From CAVSWT01 sp963777515 (lineage in GTDB: Bacteria > Bacteroidota > Ignavibacteria > Ignavibacteriales > Ignavibacteriaceae): a stretch of DNA of 64,000 bases. Under the pieces are notes generated by a model, which saw only the letters and a list, made by a program, of their open reading frames with translations, was not told the DNA's origin and did no database searches. The first letter of the stretch is position 1; the number at the start of each line of letters is the position of its first letter. This document shows positions 37,064-46,940 of this stretch, one piece after another. The stretch spans positions 124,001 to 188,000 of the forward strand of contig CAVZQU010000021.1 of NCBI GenBank assembly GCA_963777515.1. Direction: 5' to 3'. The translations under genes were made by a program, and so were the position numbers.

Positions 37064-38995
37064 TTAACCGAGATTTATTTTTGCACCTTTAGCAACCAGG
37101 TAATCAAAAATTACACGGGCTATTACTAAAGCACTAAACAAGCTTGATACAATACCAATCATAAGAGTTAAGGCAAAACCCTGTACAGGGCCAGTACCAA
37201 ATTGGTAAAGTATGATACCTGTAAAAAATGTAGTAATGTTCGAGTCAACTATAGCTGAATTTGCTTTTGAAAAACCACTGTCAACAGAAGCTTTAATAGT
37301 TTTTCCGGTTGCTAACTCTTCTCTAATTCTTTCATAAATAAGTACGTTTGCATCAACCGCCATACCTATGGTTAAGATGATACCTGCTATACCGGGCAAA
37401 GTTAAAGTAGCATTAAAACCAGCAAGTACCCCTAAAATGAATAACAAGGTAAAAGTAAGTGATGCTGCAGCAATTGTACCGGCAGTTCTATAATAAATAA
37501 TCATGAATATACCGACAAGCAGATATCCTATTAACGCTGAACTAAAGCCACTATTAATTGAATCCTGTCCTAAAGACGGGCCTACCGTTCTTTCTTCAAT
37601 TATATCAACTGGAGCAGGTAATGCACCGGCTTTTAATACAATTTCCAAAAGCTTTGCTTCTTCTAAATTAGCCATACCCGTTATTTGCGAACGGCCGCCA
37701 GGAATTCTTCCTTGTATAACAGGAGCCGAATAAACAACTCCATCAAGAATAATTGCGCAGCGTTTTCCAACATTAGCTCCAGTAATTCTTGACCAAGCAG
37801 AAGCGCCTTCAGAATTCATAGTCATACTAACAATTGCATTTGAAGTTGTAGGATCAATATTAGCCGTTGCATCTGTAATTACGCCACCAGTTAATTCAGG
37901 CTCTTTATTAACCAAATATAAGGTATAATATTTTTGACCTTCTTTTGTAGTAAAAGTTTTTGCAGAAAAAACAAACTCAACATTATTAGGAATAACTGCC
38001 TGAACTTCCGGCCTATTAAGCATATTTTGTAGTTTATCTCTGTTATCTTCTAACACATACGCATCTGCTGTTCTACCTTGAGGATCAACACTTGCAATTC
38101 CAAAAAACGGATGTTCCTTTTTGAATTTTTCAGCTTTCTGGTCATCATTTAAAAACTGGTCGGATGTATCAGTTGAGGCTTCAGAATTTTTTCCATTTAC
38201 CTTGGAAGTATCTGATTTTGTAGAGTCAGTTAAGCTCACGCCACCTAATGCATTATCAACTTTTGTCATTACATTAAAAGTATATTGCGGATCTTTAACC
38301 AACTTAAACTCAAGCAGCGCAGTACCTTGTAATAGTTGTTTTGCTTCTTCTTCCCTGGCAATTCCGGGAAGTTCAACTATTATTCTCCTCGAACCTTGTC
38401 TTTGTATAGAAGGTTCTGAAACACCGTATTGATCAACTCTATTTCTAATAATTTCCATTGCGCGGCTGACAGCATCTTCAGCCTGCTTTTTCAATTTATC
38501 AAGAATTTCGGAATCACTTTCTCTAACGTTTCCAAAGTATCTGCTAAGTCTTATTTTCTTTTGTTCTAATATTCTTCCAAAAATATCAACAACGGATTCA
38601 TCGGTCAGCTTAGCTTCTTTTTCAGCTTGTGCCATTGCTTCTTTAAATGCATCATCAGGGTTGTTAACTAATTTTTTTAGAAGTTCTGCAGTATTTACCT
38701 CTAAGACAACACGCATACCACCCTGCAAGTCCAAACCAAGTTTAATCCTTTTTAATCTGGCTTTCATAATATCTGGATCTGCAGCTTTAATGCTGTCTTC
38801 AACAATTTTCAATCTATTATCAATTTGAACTTTAGTCCAGTTAGGGTGAGCTTCGGTTAATAAATCCCTTCTTTGGTCAAGTATTTTATTAGTCTTTTTG
38901 GTGAATTGATAATCTTGATAAGTAGGATATAAAAGGTAAAGACAAAATCCGGTGAAAAAAAGAATAAGAATAATTCTAAATCTGAATTCTTTCAT
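37064..38995 (-). CDS. secD: protein translocase subunit SecD
   Basis: A 643-residue inner-membrane protein. Residues 1-30 form the first membrane segment, then a long periplasmic P1 region beginning RLKRIKLGLDLQGGMRVVLEVN, with VDQYGVSEPSIQRQGSRRIIVELPG, and a C-terminal block of five membrane segments (GIILTIGMAVDANVLIYERI, including the Asp that carries protons). Between about 235 and 290 there is a low-complexity Asp/Ser/Thr insert (STDTSDQFLNDDQ). With SecF it pulls secreted proteins into the periplasm, so it supports the many T9SS and lipoprotein clients in this window. ATG at 38995. Confidence 0.96.
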   Translation of the reverse strand: MKEFRFRIILILFFTGFCLYLLYPTYQDYQFTKKTNKILDQRRDLLTEAHPNWTKVQIDNRLKIVEDSIKAADPDIMKARLKRIKLGLDLQGGMRVVLEVNTAELLKKLVNNPDDAFKEAMAQAEKEAKLTDESVVDIFGRILEQKKIRLSRYFGNVRESDSEILDKLKKQAEDAVSRAMEIIRNRVDQYGVSEPSIQRQGSRRIIVELPGIAREEEAKQLLQGTALLEFKLVKDPQYTFNVMTKVDNALGGVSLTDSTKSDTSKVNGKNSEASTDTSDQFLNDDQKAEKFKKEHPFFGIASVDPQGRTADAYVLEDNRDKLQNMLNRPEVQAVIPNNVEFVFSAKTFTTKEGQKYYTLYLVNKEPELTGGVITDATANIDPTTSNAIVSMTMNSEGASAWSRITGANVGKRCAIILDGVVYSAPVIQGRIPGGRSQITGMANLEEAKLLEIVLKAGALPAPVDIIEERTVGPSLGQDSINSGFSSALIGYLLVGIFMIIYYRTAGTIAAASLTFTLLFILGVLAGFNATLTLPGIAGIILTIGMAVDANVLIYERIREELATGKTIKASVDSGFSKANSAIVDSNITTFFTGIILYQFGTGPVQGFALTLMIGIVSSLFSALVIARVIFDYLVAKGAKINLG

Positions 38996-39131
38996 ATGTT
39001 AATTTATTTCTTCAATAGTGTGACGAAATTAATTGAGCATCAAAATTACCTGAAAGGGCTAAGAAAGTCAATAAAAACACCTATTAATGAGCAGTAAAAG
39101 TTTATGGACTAGAGTGATTTTAAGGCAGGAT

Positions 39132-39956
39132 TTAGAGTTTTTCCAGAGTTTTTTTAACAAGCTGCTCAAACTTACCTTTAACTAAATTTGCTGTTTCAGT
39201 TACTTCTGCGTGAGATAGTTTTTTATCAGAAATGCCTGCAGCTAAATTTGTGATGCATGAAATCGAAGCCGTTTCCATTCCAAGATAAGCAGAAAAAAAT
39301 GCTTCGTGTACTGTTGACATTCCAACAGCGTCGCCATAAAATTTGCTCATCATTTTTATTTCTGCCGGAGTTTCATAAGCTGGGCCCTTTGTATACCAAT
39401 AAGTTCCTTCCTTCAATGTAAAAGATAATTCTTCAGCAGATTGTTTTATTATTTTATTAAATTTTACTGAGGGGAAATCAACAAAATTATTTTTTGTTTT
39501 TATATCAGCAAGTCCAATTAGCTGTGTTAATTCATTCTTTAAATTTATACTGTTAAATGATAGAGCAAGCATTAAATCCCCAGGTATAAAATCCTTATTT
39601 ATTCCTCCGGCTGCATTGGTTAAAAGAATTTTTTTGCAGCCAAGTGTATGAGAAATAAAAACAGGAAGTACACATTCGGATAATTTGTAGCCTTCATAGA
39701 AATGAATTCTACCTTGAAACAAAAGAAGTTTCTTTCCCATATATTCTGCGAAATGAATTTTACCTTCATGGCCTGGAATAGTTGAAGCAGGGTAACCTTG
39801 TAATGAAGATGTGGAAATAGTTTTTTTTGTTTTTACAGCAGTTGCAAAATCACCTAATCCGCTGCCAAGTACTAATGAGATTTCAGGTGTGAACGGAGAG
39901 TTTTTTTTTAAATAATCTATGATTGATTTGTATTTAAAATCTAAATCTAATTTCAT
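39132..39956 (-). CDS. punA: purine-nucleoside phosphorylase, trimeric (class II)
   Basis: A 274-residue enzyme that splits purine nucleosides with phosphate to the free base and ribose-1-phosphate. Signatures include VLGSGLGDFA, HEGKIHFAEYMGKKLLLFQG, LTNAAGGINKDFIPGDLM (the PNP/MTAP box) and MSTVHEAFFSAYLGMETASI with the substrate-site Glu/His region. The PNP II branch prefers guanosine and inosine; adenosine-active homologues share the fold. It starts six bases after the nucleoside transporter gene (NupC), so it is the last gene of the salvage operon. Confidence 0.92.
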   Translation of the reverse strand: MKLDLDFKYKSIIDYLKKNSPFTPEISLVLGSGLGDFATAVKTKKTISTSSLQGYPASTIPGHEGKIHFAEYMGKKLLLFQGRIHFYEGYKLSECVLPVFISHTLGCKKILLTNAAGGINKDFIPGDLMLALSFNSINLKNELTQLIGLADIKTKNNFVDFPSVKFNKIIKQSAEELSFTLKEGTYWYTKGPAYETPAEIKMMSKFYGDAVGMSTVHEAFFSAYLGMETASISCITNLAAGISDKKLSHAEVTETANLVKGKFEQLVKKTLEKL

Positions 39957-39961
39957 GATTA

Positions 39962-41314
39962 TTAAAAAAGAATTCCTGCAAGAGTGGCAGTCATTAAGGT
40001 AGCCAACGAACCGCCGATAACAGCTTTAATGCCAAGCTTTGCAATATCAGCTCTTCTATTTGGTGCAAGCGGCCCAATACCTCCAATTTGAATTGCAATG
40101 GAACTAAAATTTGCAAATCCGCATAAAGCGTAAGTAGCCATTAGGATTGATTTGTCCGAAACCAGAGTTTTCGCTGCAATCATTTTACTCATTTCAAGAT
40201 AAGCAACAAACTCATTTAATACTACTTTTGTACCGATCAGACTTCCAAAATTTAAAGAGTCATGCCAGGGAACTCCTATACCAACCGCTAAATATTGAAG
40301 CACCCATCCAATTAATAATTGAAAATTCAACGGATGTCCGTAAGTTGCTATAAGTTCTTTATTCCATCCACCGATATTGCCAACCCATTGAAGCCCGTAA
40401 TTTACAAGTGCAATTAAAGCAACAAATGCAATCAACATTGCACCTACATTTAATGCTAATGTTAGTCCATCACTTGCTCCGCCTGCGGCAGCCTCAATTA
40501 CGTTTGAAGCATTTTTTTCTATTTTAACTTTTACCGTACCTTTTGTTTCCGGCTCACTTGTTTCAGGAAATAATATTTTTGAAATTGCTAATGCAGCCGG
40601 TGCTGCCATAACACTTGCCCCGAGTAGTTGTGTAGCGAACATATGTTGTCCCTGTTCGACGGAAACTCCCAATGCTTGAGAATAAGTATCACCAAGTAAT
40701 TTTATATATGCAGCCATTACACCTCCTGCAATGGTGGCCATTCCTCCTATCATTACAGTTAAAAGTTCGCTTTGCGTCATTCCTTTAATGTACGGTTTAA
40801 TCATCAAGGGAGCTTCTGTTTGGCCAACAAAAATATTCGCAGTAACAGAAAGAGATTCCGCGCCACTGGTACCCATTACTTTTGCCATAACCCACGCCAT
40901 AGCTTGAACAATTCTCTGCATGATTCCCAGGTAATAAAAAATTCCCATTAAGCTGGCAAAGAAAATTATGGTTGGTAAAACTTGAAAAGCGAAAAACATT
41001 CCCAGGCTTCCTTCAGATCCAGGGCTTAGTGATAATGCACCAAAAACAAAATTTGCTCCTTCATTTGTAAAATTTAAAATAAGTACAAAGCCGCCGCTAA
41101 CCCAGTTGAAAAAATCTTTCGGCCAGCCAAATGGAGCAAAGAAACCTCGAAGATTTTCACCTTTAATAATTAAAATTGCAAAAATGAATTGAAGAAGAAG
41201 GCCTCCGCCTACAAGTCTCCAATTAACATTTTTTTTATTGTTTGATAAAAGAAATGCAATACCCAAAATAATAATGATTCCGCCCATTCCCCTTAACAAA
41301 GCTATAAAATCCAT
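39962..41314 (-). CDS. nupC: concentrative nucleoside transporter (CNT family)
   Basis: A 450-residue inner-membrane transporter that imports nucleosides with Na+ or H+. It has about ten hydrophobic segments, with the conserved core motif ANIFVGQTEAPLMIKPYI, the following TQSELLTVMIGGMATIAGG, and GFANFSSIAIQIGGIGPLAPNR in the C-terminal half. The substrate range (purine or pyrimidine) is not predictable, but the neighbours phosphorylate, phosphorolyse and deaminate both kinds. It lies between tdk (12-base gap) and the purine phosphorylase gene, clearly one transcript. Confidence 0.93.
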   Translation of the reverse strand: MDFIALLRGMGGIIIILGIAFLLSNNKKNVNWRLVGGGLLLQFIFAILIIKGENLRGFFAPFGWPKDFFNWVSGGFVLILNFTNEGANFVFGALSLSPGSEGSLGMFFAFQVLPTIIFFASLMGIFYYLGIMQRIVQAMAWVMAKVMGTSGAESLSVTANIFVGQTEAPLMIKPYIKGMTQSELLTVMIGGMATIAGGVMAAYIKLLGDTYSQALGVSVEQGQHMFATQLLGASVMAAPAALAISKILFPETSEPETKGTVKVKIEKNASNVIEAAAGGASDGLTLALNVGAMLIAFVALIALVNYGLQWVGNIGGWNKELIATYGHPLNFQLLIGWVLQYLAVGIGVPWHDSLNFGSLIGTKVVLNEFVAYLEMSKMIAAKTLVSDKSILMATYALCGFANFSSIAIQIGGIGPLAPNRRADIAKLGIKAVIGGSLATLMTATLAGILF

Positions 41315-41325
41315 AGTTTATTCCT

Positions 41326-41901
41326 TTAATTTTCGTCCGGGAGATAATGACATTTACGGCAGCGGGCTTCATAAATATCCGAAGCACCCACAATTACTCT
41401 TTCGGAAGAGTGGGTTTTACGCTGTGTACGGTCAGCAGGATTTCCGCATTCAACACAGATTGCTAAAGACTTTGTAATGTATTCTGCAATTGCTAACAAT
41501 TGAGGCATCGGCTCAAAAGGAATTCCTTTATAATCCTGATCAAGCCCGGCAATGATAACTCTTTTACCTTCATTAGCAAGTTTGTTGCATATAGTCACAA
41601 GTTCATTTGAGAAAAATTGTGCTTCATCTATGCCGATGACCTGTGCATCTTTTGACTGTGTATAAATTTCAATTGCTTCATCAACCATGCTTGAAGGAAG
41701 CTGCTGTTCATTGTGAGAAACTATTGCAGTTTCAGAAAATCTATTATCAATTTTCGGTTTAAAAATTTTTACTGTTTGTTTTGCTATTTGCGCCCGTTTT
41801 AAACGGCGGATAAGCTCTTCTGTTTTACCGCTAAACATACAGCCGGTTATAACTTCTATCCAGCCGGTCTCTTTTGGTATTGAATGCAAGGTTGGTTCCA
41901 T
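41326..41901 (-). CDS. tdk: thymidine kinase
   Basis: A 191-residue enzyme that phosphorylates thymidine with ATP. The P-loop is TGCMFSGKTEELIRRLKRA (residues 19-37); the acceptor region VIGIDEAQFFSNE holds the catalytic Glu. A zinc site of the type II kinases is visible as CVECG and CRKCH, and the substrate segment is ITKSLAICVECGNPADR. Length is normal for type II TK. It sits 33 bases after cdd and 11 before nupC, consistent with a pyrimidine/purine salvage unit. Confidence 0.94.
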   Translation of the reverse strand: MEPTLHSIPKETGWIEVITGCMFSGKTEELIRRLKRAQIAKQTVKIFKPKIDNRFSETAIVSHNEQQLPSSMVDEAIEIYTQSKDAQVIGIDEAQFFSNELVTICNKLANEGKRVIIAGLDQDYKGIPFEPMPQLLAIAEYITKSLAICVECGNPADRTQRKTHSSERVIVGASDIYEARCRKCHYLPDEN

Positions 41902-41934
41902 TGTTTGAATATTAATTTATAAAAATTTCTTTTA

Positions 41935-42327
41935 TCATTTTAAATTGTCATCTCCAAAAGGCAGAGGCAGCAATTCAGATAATTTTAGAACTTTTAGTTC
42001 ATCTTTTCCGTTTATCATTATTACATCTATATCGCCGCAAAGATCGTTAATAACCTGCCGGCATGAGCCGCAAGGCGGACAATAATTTTTATCATCACTT
42101 GCAATAGCAATTGCTTTAAATTTTCTTTCCCCTTCAGAAATTGCTTTAAATAATGCTGTTCGCTCAGCACACATTGCAAGACTGTAAGAACTTGATTCTA
42201 TGTTTCCCGCTAAATAAACTTTTCCTTCTTGTGTTAGGAGTGCTGCACCGACATGAAAATTTGAATATGTGGGAAGCGATCTTGATTTTGCTTCGACTGC
42301 TTTTAATGCAAGAGTTTTGTTATCCAT
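41935..42327 (-). CDS. cdd: cytidine deaminase
   Basis: A 130-residue zinc enzyme that turns cytidine and deoxycytidine into uridine. The zinc ligands are Cys53 and the catalytic Glu55 in CAERTALFKAI, and the pair Cys86/Cys89 in PPCGSCRQVINDL. Length fits the homotetrameric class. It is the first gene of the salvage operon: cdd, tdk, nupC and punA are spaced by 33, 11 and 5 bases, so uptake, deamination, phosphorylation and phosphorolysis are made together. Confidence 0.94.
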   Translation of the reverse strand: MDNKTLALKAVEAKSRSLPTYSNFHVGAALLTQEGKVYLAGNIESSSYSLAMCAERTALFKAISEGERKFKAIAIASDDKNYCPPCGSCRQVINDLCGDIDVIMINGKDELKVLKLSELLPLPFGDDNLK

Positions 42328-42401
42328 TCATCTCTTAAAATTTAACGCTTAAAAATATATGAATTGAGTCTTAAATCAAACTTATAACCGTGAAAGTCTG
42401 G

Positions 42402-43289
42402 TTAGATTTTCTTTCTTAAAATCAAATAAAAAGTCGGTGTAAAATATTTATTTAGCAAACCATATTTATCATTAGATATCTTAATTATCAATTTATCAAA
42501 TTTCAAAGCTAAAATTAATTTAAGCAAGAAAAGATGAAAGCTGCTCCAGATTATTCCTTTATGTCCTTCAAATAATTTTTGAACCGCAAACCTTGTGTTT
42601 AATTTTAAATTAAATTTATCTTCAAAGGCTTTTTGTAAATCTTGTAATAAAAATAATTGGGCGATATCTTTTCTATATAAATCTGACTTCCTAAAATATT
42701 TTAAAAAATATTTTCTGATATTATTTCTTTTAAGAAATGAAATCAGCGGAAGCCCCCAATGTGGGTCAGATATAATATTAAAAACAGAACACTTGTTTGG
42801 AGTACTGATATAAATTATACCATCTTCTTTTAAGATTTTAAATAAATCTTCTTTTAGTTTATTTATTTCCGGCAAATGTTCAATTACATCCTGCAGTATT
42901 ATAATATCAAATGAATATTCTTTAAATGGAAAATTTAATGCATCACCGTTTATCAAAGTGTATTCATTCGATGATTCTAATTGATTTTTTAGACGGAAGG
43001 GATCTATCTCATAACTAACTACAAGATTTTTATTTGAAAATATTTTTGAAGTTCCTCCTAATCCCGAACCTAAATCAAGCACTTTTAAATTTTCACAATC
43101 GGAATAATTTCCAAGCAAATCAAAAACAAATTGTCCCCTATGAATCGAAACTTCTCGTCCCCTTTTCCATCTTTCAAAATTTGGATGGGAAGTATCGAGC
43201 CAAACATTTTGCTTAAAAGTTTTTTTTGAACTTTGATCCTGAAATGAATTAGGGACATTACTTTTGATATTTAACCTACTCAGCTCCAT
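42402..43289 (-). CDS. class I SAM-dependent methyltransferase
   Basis: A 295-residue cytoplasmic protein. The SAM-binding motif I is KVLDLGSGLGGTSKIF (near residue 70), the acidic end of strand 2 is SYEIDPF, and motif III-like IIILQDVIEHLPEINKLKED marks the UbiE/methyltransferase-11 type. The C-terminal 120 residues are basic and aromatic (KYFLKYFRKSDLYRK), which may be a membrane- or lipid-contact region. It overlaps the preceding glycosyltransferase gene by 10 bases, so it likely modifies a glycan or lipid acceptor made by that enzyme. The specific substrate is not known. Confidence 0.85.
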   Translation of the reverse strand: MELSRLNIKSNVPNSFQDQSSKKTFKQNVWLDTSHPNFERWKRGREVSIHRGQFVFDLLGNYSDCENLKVLDLGSGLGGTSKIFSNKNLVVSYEIDPFRLKNQLESSNEYTLINGDALNFPFKEYSFDIIILQDVIEHLPEINKLKEDLFKILKEDGIIYISTPNKCSVFNIISDPHWGLPLISFLKRNNIRKYFLKYFRKSDLYRKDIAQLFLLQDLQKAFEDKFNLKLNTRFAVQKLFEGHKGIIWSSFHLFLLKLILALKFDKLIIKISNDKYGLLNKYFTPTFYLILRKKI

Positions 43290-44371
43290 TTATCTTTTCT
43301 AATTAAAGCGTTAAAAAAATTTATAACAATAAATGCTTCATAGATTATTTGCATTACAAATATTTTTCCAGGATTAAATTTATAACCAAACTTTTTTTGA
43401 AAAGATAAAATTATAATTTCATCACAAAAAATTTTAAATATAAAAAGCATTACAAAGAATTTATTTACAAAAACTAAAATTGGCGAAATGAAAAAAAATA
43501 AATTTAACAAATGCCAGAATCCTAAAATTATTTTTTGATGAAAGAGATAATGAAAAGATGTTTTAGTGTGCCTTGCTTTTTGGGAAAAATAATCCTTCAA
43601 AGTTCTTTTAGATGTGGAAAAAATAAAAGCCTCTTTATCTGTAACCAATCCAATTTTCATTTTATTTTTTATCGCTTCCCTTAATAGTAAATCATCATCT
43701 CCACTTAAAGTTTCAATTGTATTTTTATAGCCCTCAATTTTTTCAAAGGCTGCTTTACTAAAACCAAAACTTCTTGCTGCTGCAGAATATGGATATTTTA
43801 AATTAGCTAATGAAAATGTTAGAATGGATGATCTTAAATTTTCAAAAGCCGAATAATTACTTATAAAATATTCCCCTGTGTAAAACGGTGCAATTCCAAA
43901 AACAAAATCAAAGCCTTGTATGAATTTTTTTGAGAAAAATTGTAACCATCCTAATTCAGGCTTACAGTCTGCATCAGTTATCATAATAAAGGGAAACTTT
44001 GCTTTTTCTATTCCAAATGATAACGCTCCTTTTTTGGCAAGAGATTTATCATTTTCATTTGAATAAACGAAAAAATTACTCAGACCTCTGGTCAATTCCT
44101 TTGTGTTTTCTAATGTGCTGTCGGTTGAATGATCATCAATGATAATAACTTCAAAATCTTCATCTGAATAATCAAGCCTGCTTAATGTTTCTACAAGGTT
44201 TTTAACATTGTTGGATTCATTTTTTGCTGCCACAACAACAGAAATTTTGACCTCCTGATTTTGCTGAGAAACAGAGTTAATATTGAACAGATTTCTTAGG
44301 GAAATGTTGATAAGAAATATCAGTAAAAAGAACAACCCGCTGAGAATAATTATTACCGTAAAAAATGTCAT
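43280..44371 (-). CDS. family 2 glycosyltransferase
   Basis: A 363-residue membrane-associated GT-A enzyme. A first membrane segment (IIILSGLFFLLIFLINI) precedes the catalytic domain: VVAAKNESNNVKNLVETLSR, DFEVIIIDDHSTDSTLE, and FIMITDADCKPELGWLQFF with the DAD metal motif; LSGDDDLLLREAI is the second acidic region. Two or three C-terminal membrane segments follow (FWHLLNLFFFISPILVF). This is the pattern of processive or lipid-linked GT2 proteins. It is the first gene of a two-gene unit with a methyltransferase. Donor and acceptor sugars cannot be inferred. Confidence 0.88.
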   Translation of the reverse strand: MTFFTVIIILSGLFFLLIFLINISLRNLFNINSVSQQNQEVKISVVVAAKNESNNVKNLVETLSRLDYSDEDFEVIIIDDHSTDSTLENTKELTRGLSNFFVYSNENDKSLAKKGALSFGIEKAKFPFIMITDADCKPELGWLQFFSKKFIQGFDFVFGIAPFYTGEYFISNYSAFENLRSSILTFSLANLKYPYSAAARSFGFSKAAFEKIEGYKNTIETLSGDDDLLLREAIKNKMKIGLVTDKEAFIFSTSKRTLKDYFSQKARHTKTSFHYLFHQKIILGFWHLLNLFFFISPILVFVNKFFVMLFIFKIFCDEIIILSFQKKFGYKFNPGKIFVMQIIYEAFIVINFFNALIRKDKWS

Positions 44372-44546
44372 AATTACCTAAAAATAAATAATAATTCTAG
44401 AAATAAAATAGAAAATAATTCATTAAAAAAGGCTCGATTATTGAAGCAAATAGAATTCTGATTGTTCTGGTAAAAACCAATTTACAAATATTTTCTAATT
44501 CAGCATATATAAGTTATTTTTTTACAAAGCTATAAGGGAGGAAATC

Positions 44547-46739
44547 TTGAAGAAGATTTACACATTAACTGTCTTAACATTAATGATATTTTTGTTAAGC
44601 GGTATTGGTTATTCGCAATACTTGATAGATGAAAATTTTAATGAAATGACTGACGGTCAATATATACCACCGGTTGGGTGGGTTTTTGGTCAAGGTGATT
44701 TTCCGGTTTTAGCTAATTATAATTATACTTCCGGCTGGAAAGGTAAAGATTTTGGAAATGTTACCAGCGGTCCAAATGATATTGGAATTGCTGTTAATAT
44801 ATATGGAACCTCAAGAAGATGCTGGGCAATATCTCCATCAGTGGACTTAAGTGCTACATCTACCAAACAATTATCTTTTGATGTTGCACTAACCAATTAC
44901 AATAGCACAGACCAGGGAAGCTTTGATATTGATGACGATTCTGTTTTTGTAGCATATTCACTTGACGGCGGATTTACCTGGAGCTATTCTCAAATTCTTA
45001 AAGTATTCAAAGGAGGAGATGTTATATCAGCAACCGGACAAAATGTTGTTGTTGATCTTTCATCAATCGGCTCTGAAACAAAAGTATCTTTTGCATTTTA
45101 CGGAGTTACAAGACAATCCGGTAATGATGTTGATTTTTTTGTAGACAACATTAAAGTTGGATCAAGTGCTGCCTACGACATGGAGGCTACTTCTATTTTA
45201 TCCCCTGATGGTGTAATAAATTCAAATAGTGCGTCTGTAAAAGCTATATTTTCGAACATAGGCTCAAATCCTATTTCGGGAAAATATTATGCAAGAATCT
45301 TAGATCCCAATTCCACACAAATTTTTTACGATAGTGTTTCTTTCAGTAACTCCGCTGTAAACCAAAAAGATACTATTACGTTTGGACAGGCGTCATTCTC
45401 AATTAACGGAACATACACAATTAGAGCCATTGCAATTGCAAGTGGAGATTTGAATCACTCTAATGATAGTATCAGCACAAATTTTACAGTTTCAATGACA
45501 ACCAATGATTTAGTGGTTGTTTATGATAATTCAAGTGAACAAGAACTCGAAAATAAAGCTGCTGTTTTCAGTGCACTAAATTCATTAGGTGTATCTTATG
45601 ATTCTTTAGATAGAAGTTCATCAACACCGAATATGACCCCCTGGAAAAATGTTATCTGGTGTGAAGAAGGAGATATCGCATTAGCTGAACGAAATGCAAT
45701 TATAACATTTTTAAACGCCGGAACTAGCAATAACCAAAAGACATTTTTAATTGCAGGCGATGATATAGGTTTTTATCATGGCAGGTCAGGCCAGCCGTTT
45801 TACGATTCGACTTTCTATTCATACTACTTACATGCTAAATTTTATGGTGATGATGTAAGTACTTTGTTTGATAATTATGGAATCGTCGGCGATAATGTTA
45901 ATACCAGTTTACATGATTCGTTAAATTCGCCATACCCAGATGCAATTGGGACTAAATTTGGTGGAGTACCAGCCTACAGATTTGCATATCTAAGAGCACA
46001 ATCAGATACTGTTGCAGGAGTTGCATTCGATGGCCCAATTTACAATGTAATCTATTACCCATTCGAGTTTAGAGAAGTAATTACAAATGTCACTCCTAAT
46101 TGCAAACAGCTAATATCAGGTTCACTGAGTTGGCTTGAAAATGCAGCAGGCAATGTTCCTGTTGAATTAGAATCCTTTGCTGCAAATGCTATAGATAATA
46201 ATGTCTCTTTAAGGTGGATTACAGCAACGGAGATAAACAACAGCGGTTTTGCAGTAGAAAGAAAGTATAAAGATAATTCATTTAAGCAAATAGCATTTGT
46301 TAAAGGAAACGGAACAACAACAAATAAATCAACTTATGTCTATAAAGATGAAAATCTTTCATCCGGCACATATACCTACAGATTAAGGCAAGTTGATTTT
46401 GATGGTTCATACAAATTATATAATGAATCAACTGTTGAAATTTCTGCACCAAAGTCATTTACACTGGACCAGAATTATCCTAATCCTTTTAACCCAACTA
46501 CAACTATAAAATTCTCAATTCCAAATGATCAATTTGTAAGCTTAACAATTCACAATATACTTGGTGAAAAAGTTGCAACCTTGGTAAATAATAAAATGTC
46601 TGCAGGTAACCATGAAGTAAACTTTAATGCTGCTAATTTAGCCAGCGGAGTTTATGTTTACATTTTATCTGTTGGAAATGACGGTACAAATTCAGGACAG
46701 AATTTTATATCAACAAAGAAAATGATTTTAATGAAATAA
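44547..46739 (+). CDS. secreted multidomain protein with T9SS sorting domain
   Basis: A 730-residue exported protein. Order: signal peptide (1-23), a choice-of-anchor/adhesin-like domain (about 25-210, starting YLIDENFNEMTDGQ and ending DFFVDNIKVGSS), a CARDB-like region (about 215-320), a region resembling a glutaminase-type surface fold (about 322-540, DLVVVYDNSSEQELENKAA and KTFLIAGDDIGFYHG), a linker ending LRWITATEINNSGFAVERKY, and a T9SS type A domain from 643 (NYPNPFNPTTTIKF). No hydrolase motif is seen, so it may bind or display glycans. The start is TTG at 44547, after GGGAGG. Its last 88 residues are near-identical to those of the next gene. Confidence 0.75.
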   Translation: MKKIYTLTVLTLMIFLLSGIGYSQYLIDENFNEMTDGQYIPPVGWVFGQGDFPVLANYNYTSGWKGKDFGNVTSGPNDIGIAVNIYGTSRRCWAISPSVDLSATSTKQLSFDVALTNYNSTDQGSFDIDDDSVFVAYSLDGGFTWSYSQILKVFKGGDVISATGQNVVVDLSSIGSETKVSFAFYGVTRQSGNDVDFFVDNIKVGSSAAYDMEATSILSPDGVINSNSASVKAIFSNIGSNPISGKYYARILDPNSTQIFYDSVSFSNSAVNQKDTITFGQASFSINGTYTIRAIAIASGDLNHSNDSISTNFTVSMTTNDLVVVYDNSSEQELENKAAVFSALNSLGVSYDSLDRSSSTPNMTPWKNVIWCEEGDIALAERNAIITFLNAGTSNNQKTFLIAGDDIGFYHGRSGQPFYDSTFYSYYLHAKFYGDDVSTLFDNYGIVGDNVNTSLHDSLNSPYPDAIGTKFGGVPAYRFAYLRAQSDTVAGVAFDGPIYNVIYYPFEFREVITNVTPNCKQLISGSLSWLENAAGNVPVELESFAANAIDNNVSLRWITATEINNSGFAVERKYKDNSFKQIAFVKGNGTTTNKSTYVYKDENLSSGTYTYRLRQVDFDGSYKLYNESTVEISAPKSFTLDQNYPNPFNPTTTIKFSIPNDQFVSLTIHNILGEKVATLVNNKMSAGNHEVNFNAANLASGVYVYILSVGNDGTNSGQNFISTKKMILMK
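46473..46739 (+). repeat. T9SS sorting domain, copy 1 (repeated at 47850-48116)
   Basis: The last 88 codons match those of the next gene at 81 of 88 residues (differences H/Y, E/G, V/I, I/K, N/Y, T/S, Q/N), with many extra silent changes. A duplicated sorting module under protein-level selection. Confidence 0.85.
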
Positions 46740-46750
46740 AGTCAATTAAA

Positions 46751-46778
46751 GTAGGACAGACATTCCTGTCTGTCCTAC
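46751..46778. repeat. perfect 12-base palindrome, GTAGGACAGACA
   Basis: GTAGGACAGACA (46751-46762), TTCC loop, TGTCTGTCCTAC (46767-46778): a perfect 12-base stem. No T-run follows, so a terminator role is uncertain. It looks like a further dispersed palindrome family rather than a gene-specific hairpin. Confidence 0.7.
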
Positions 46779-46940
46779 AAAATTTTAAATAACTTTTTAT
46801 TTAAACAAGGACAACAACAAAAACAACACACTTCGAGATTAAAGATTATTTATAAATAATAAGCACACTATTCCCCCTCAAATAAAAAATCAAAAGGGGC
46901 GATCCAAATAAAAATATTTCTTTTACATAAGGGAGGCGAT

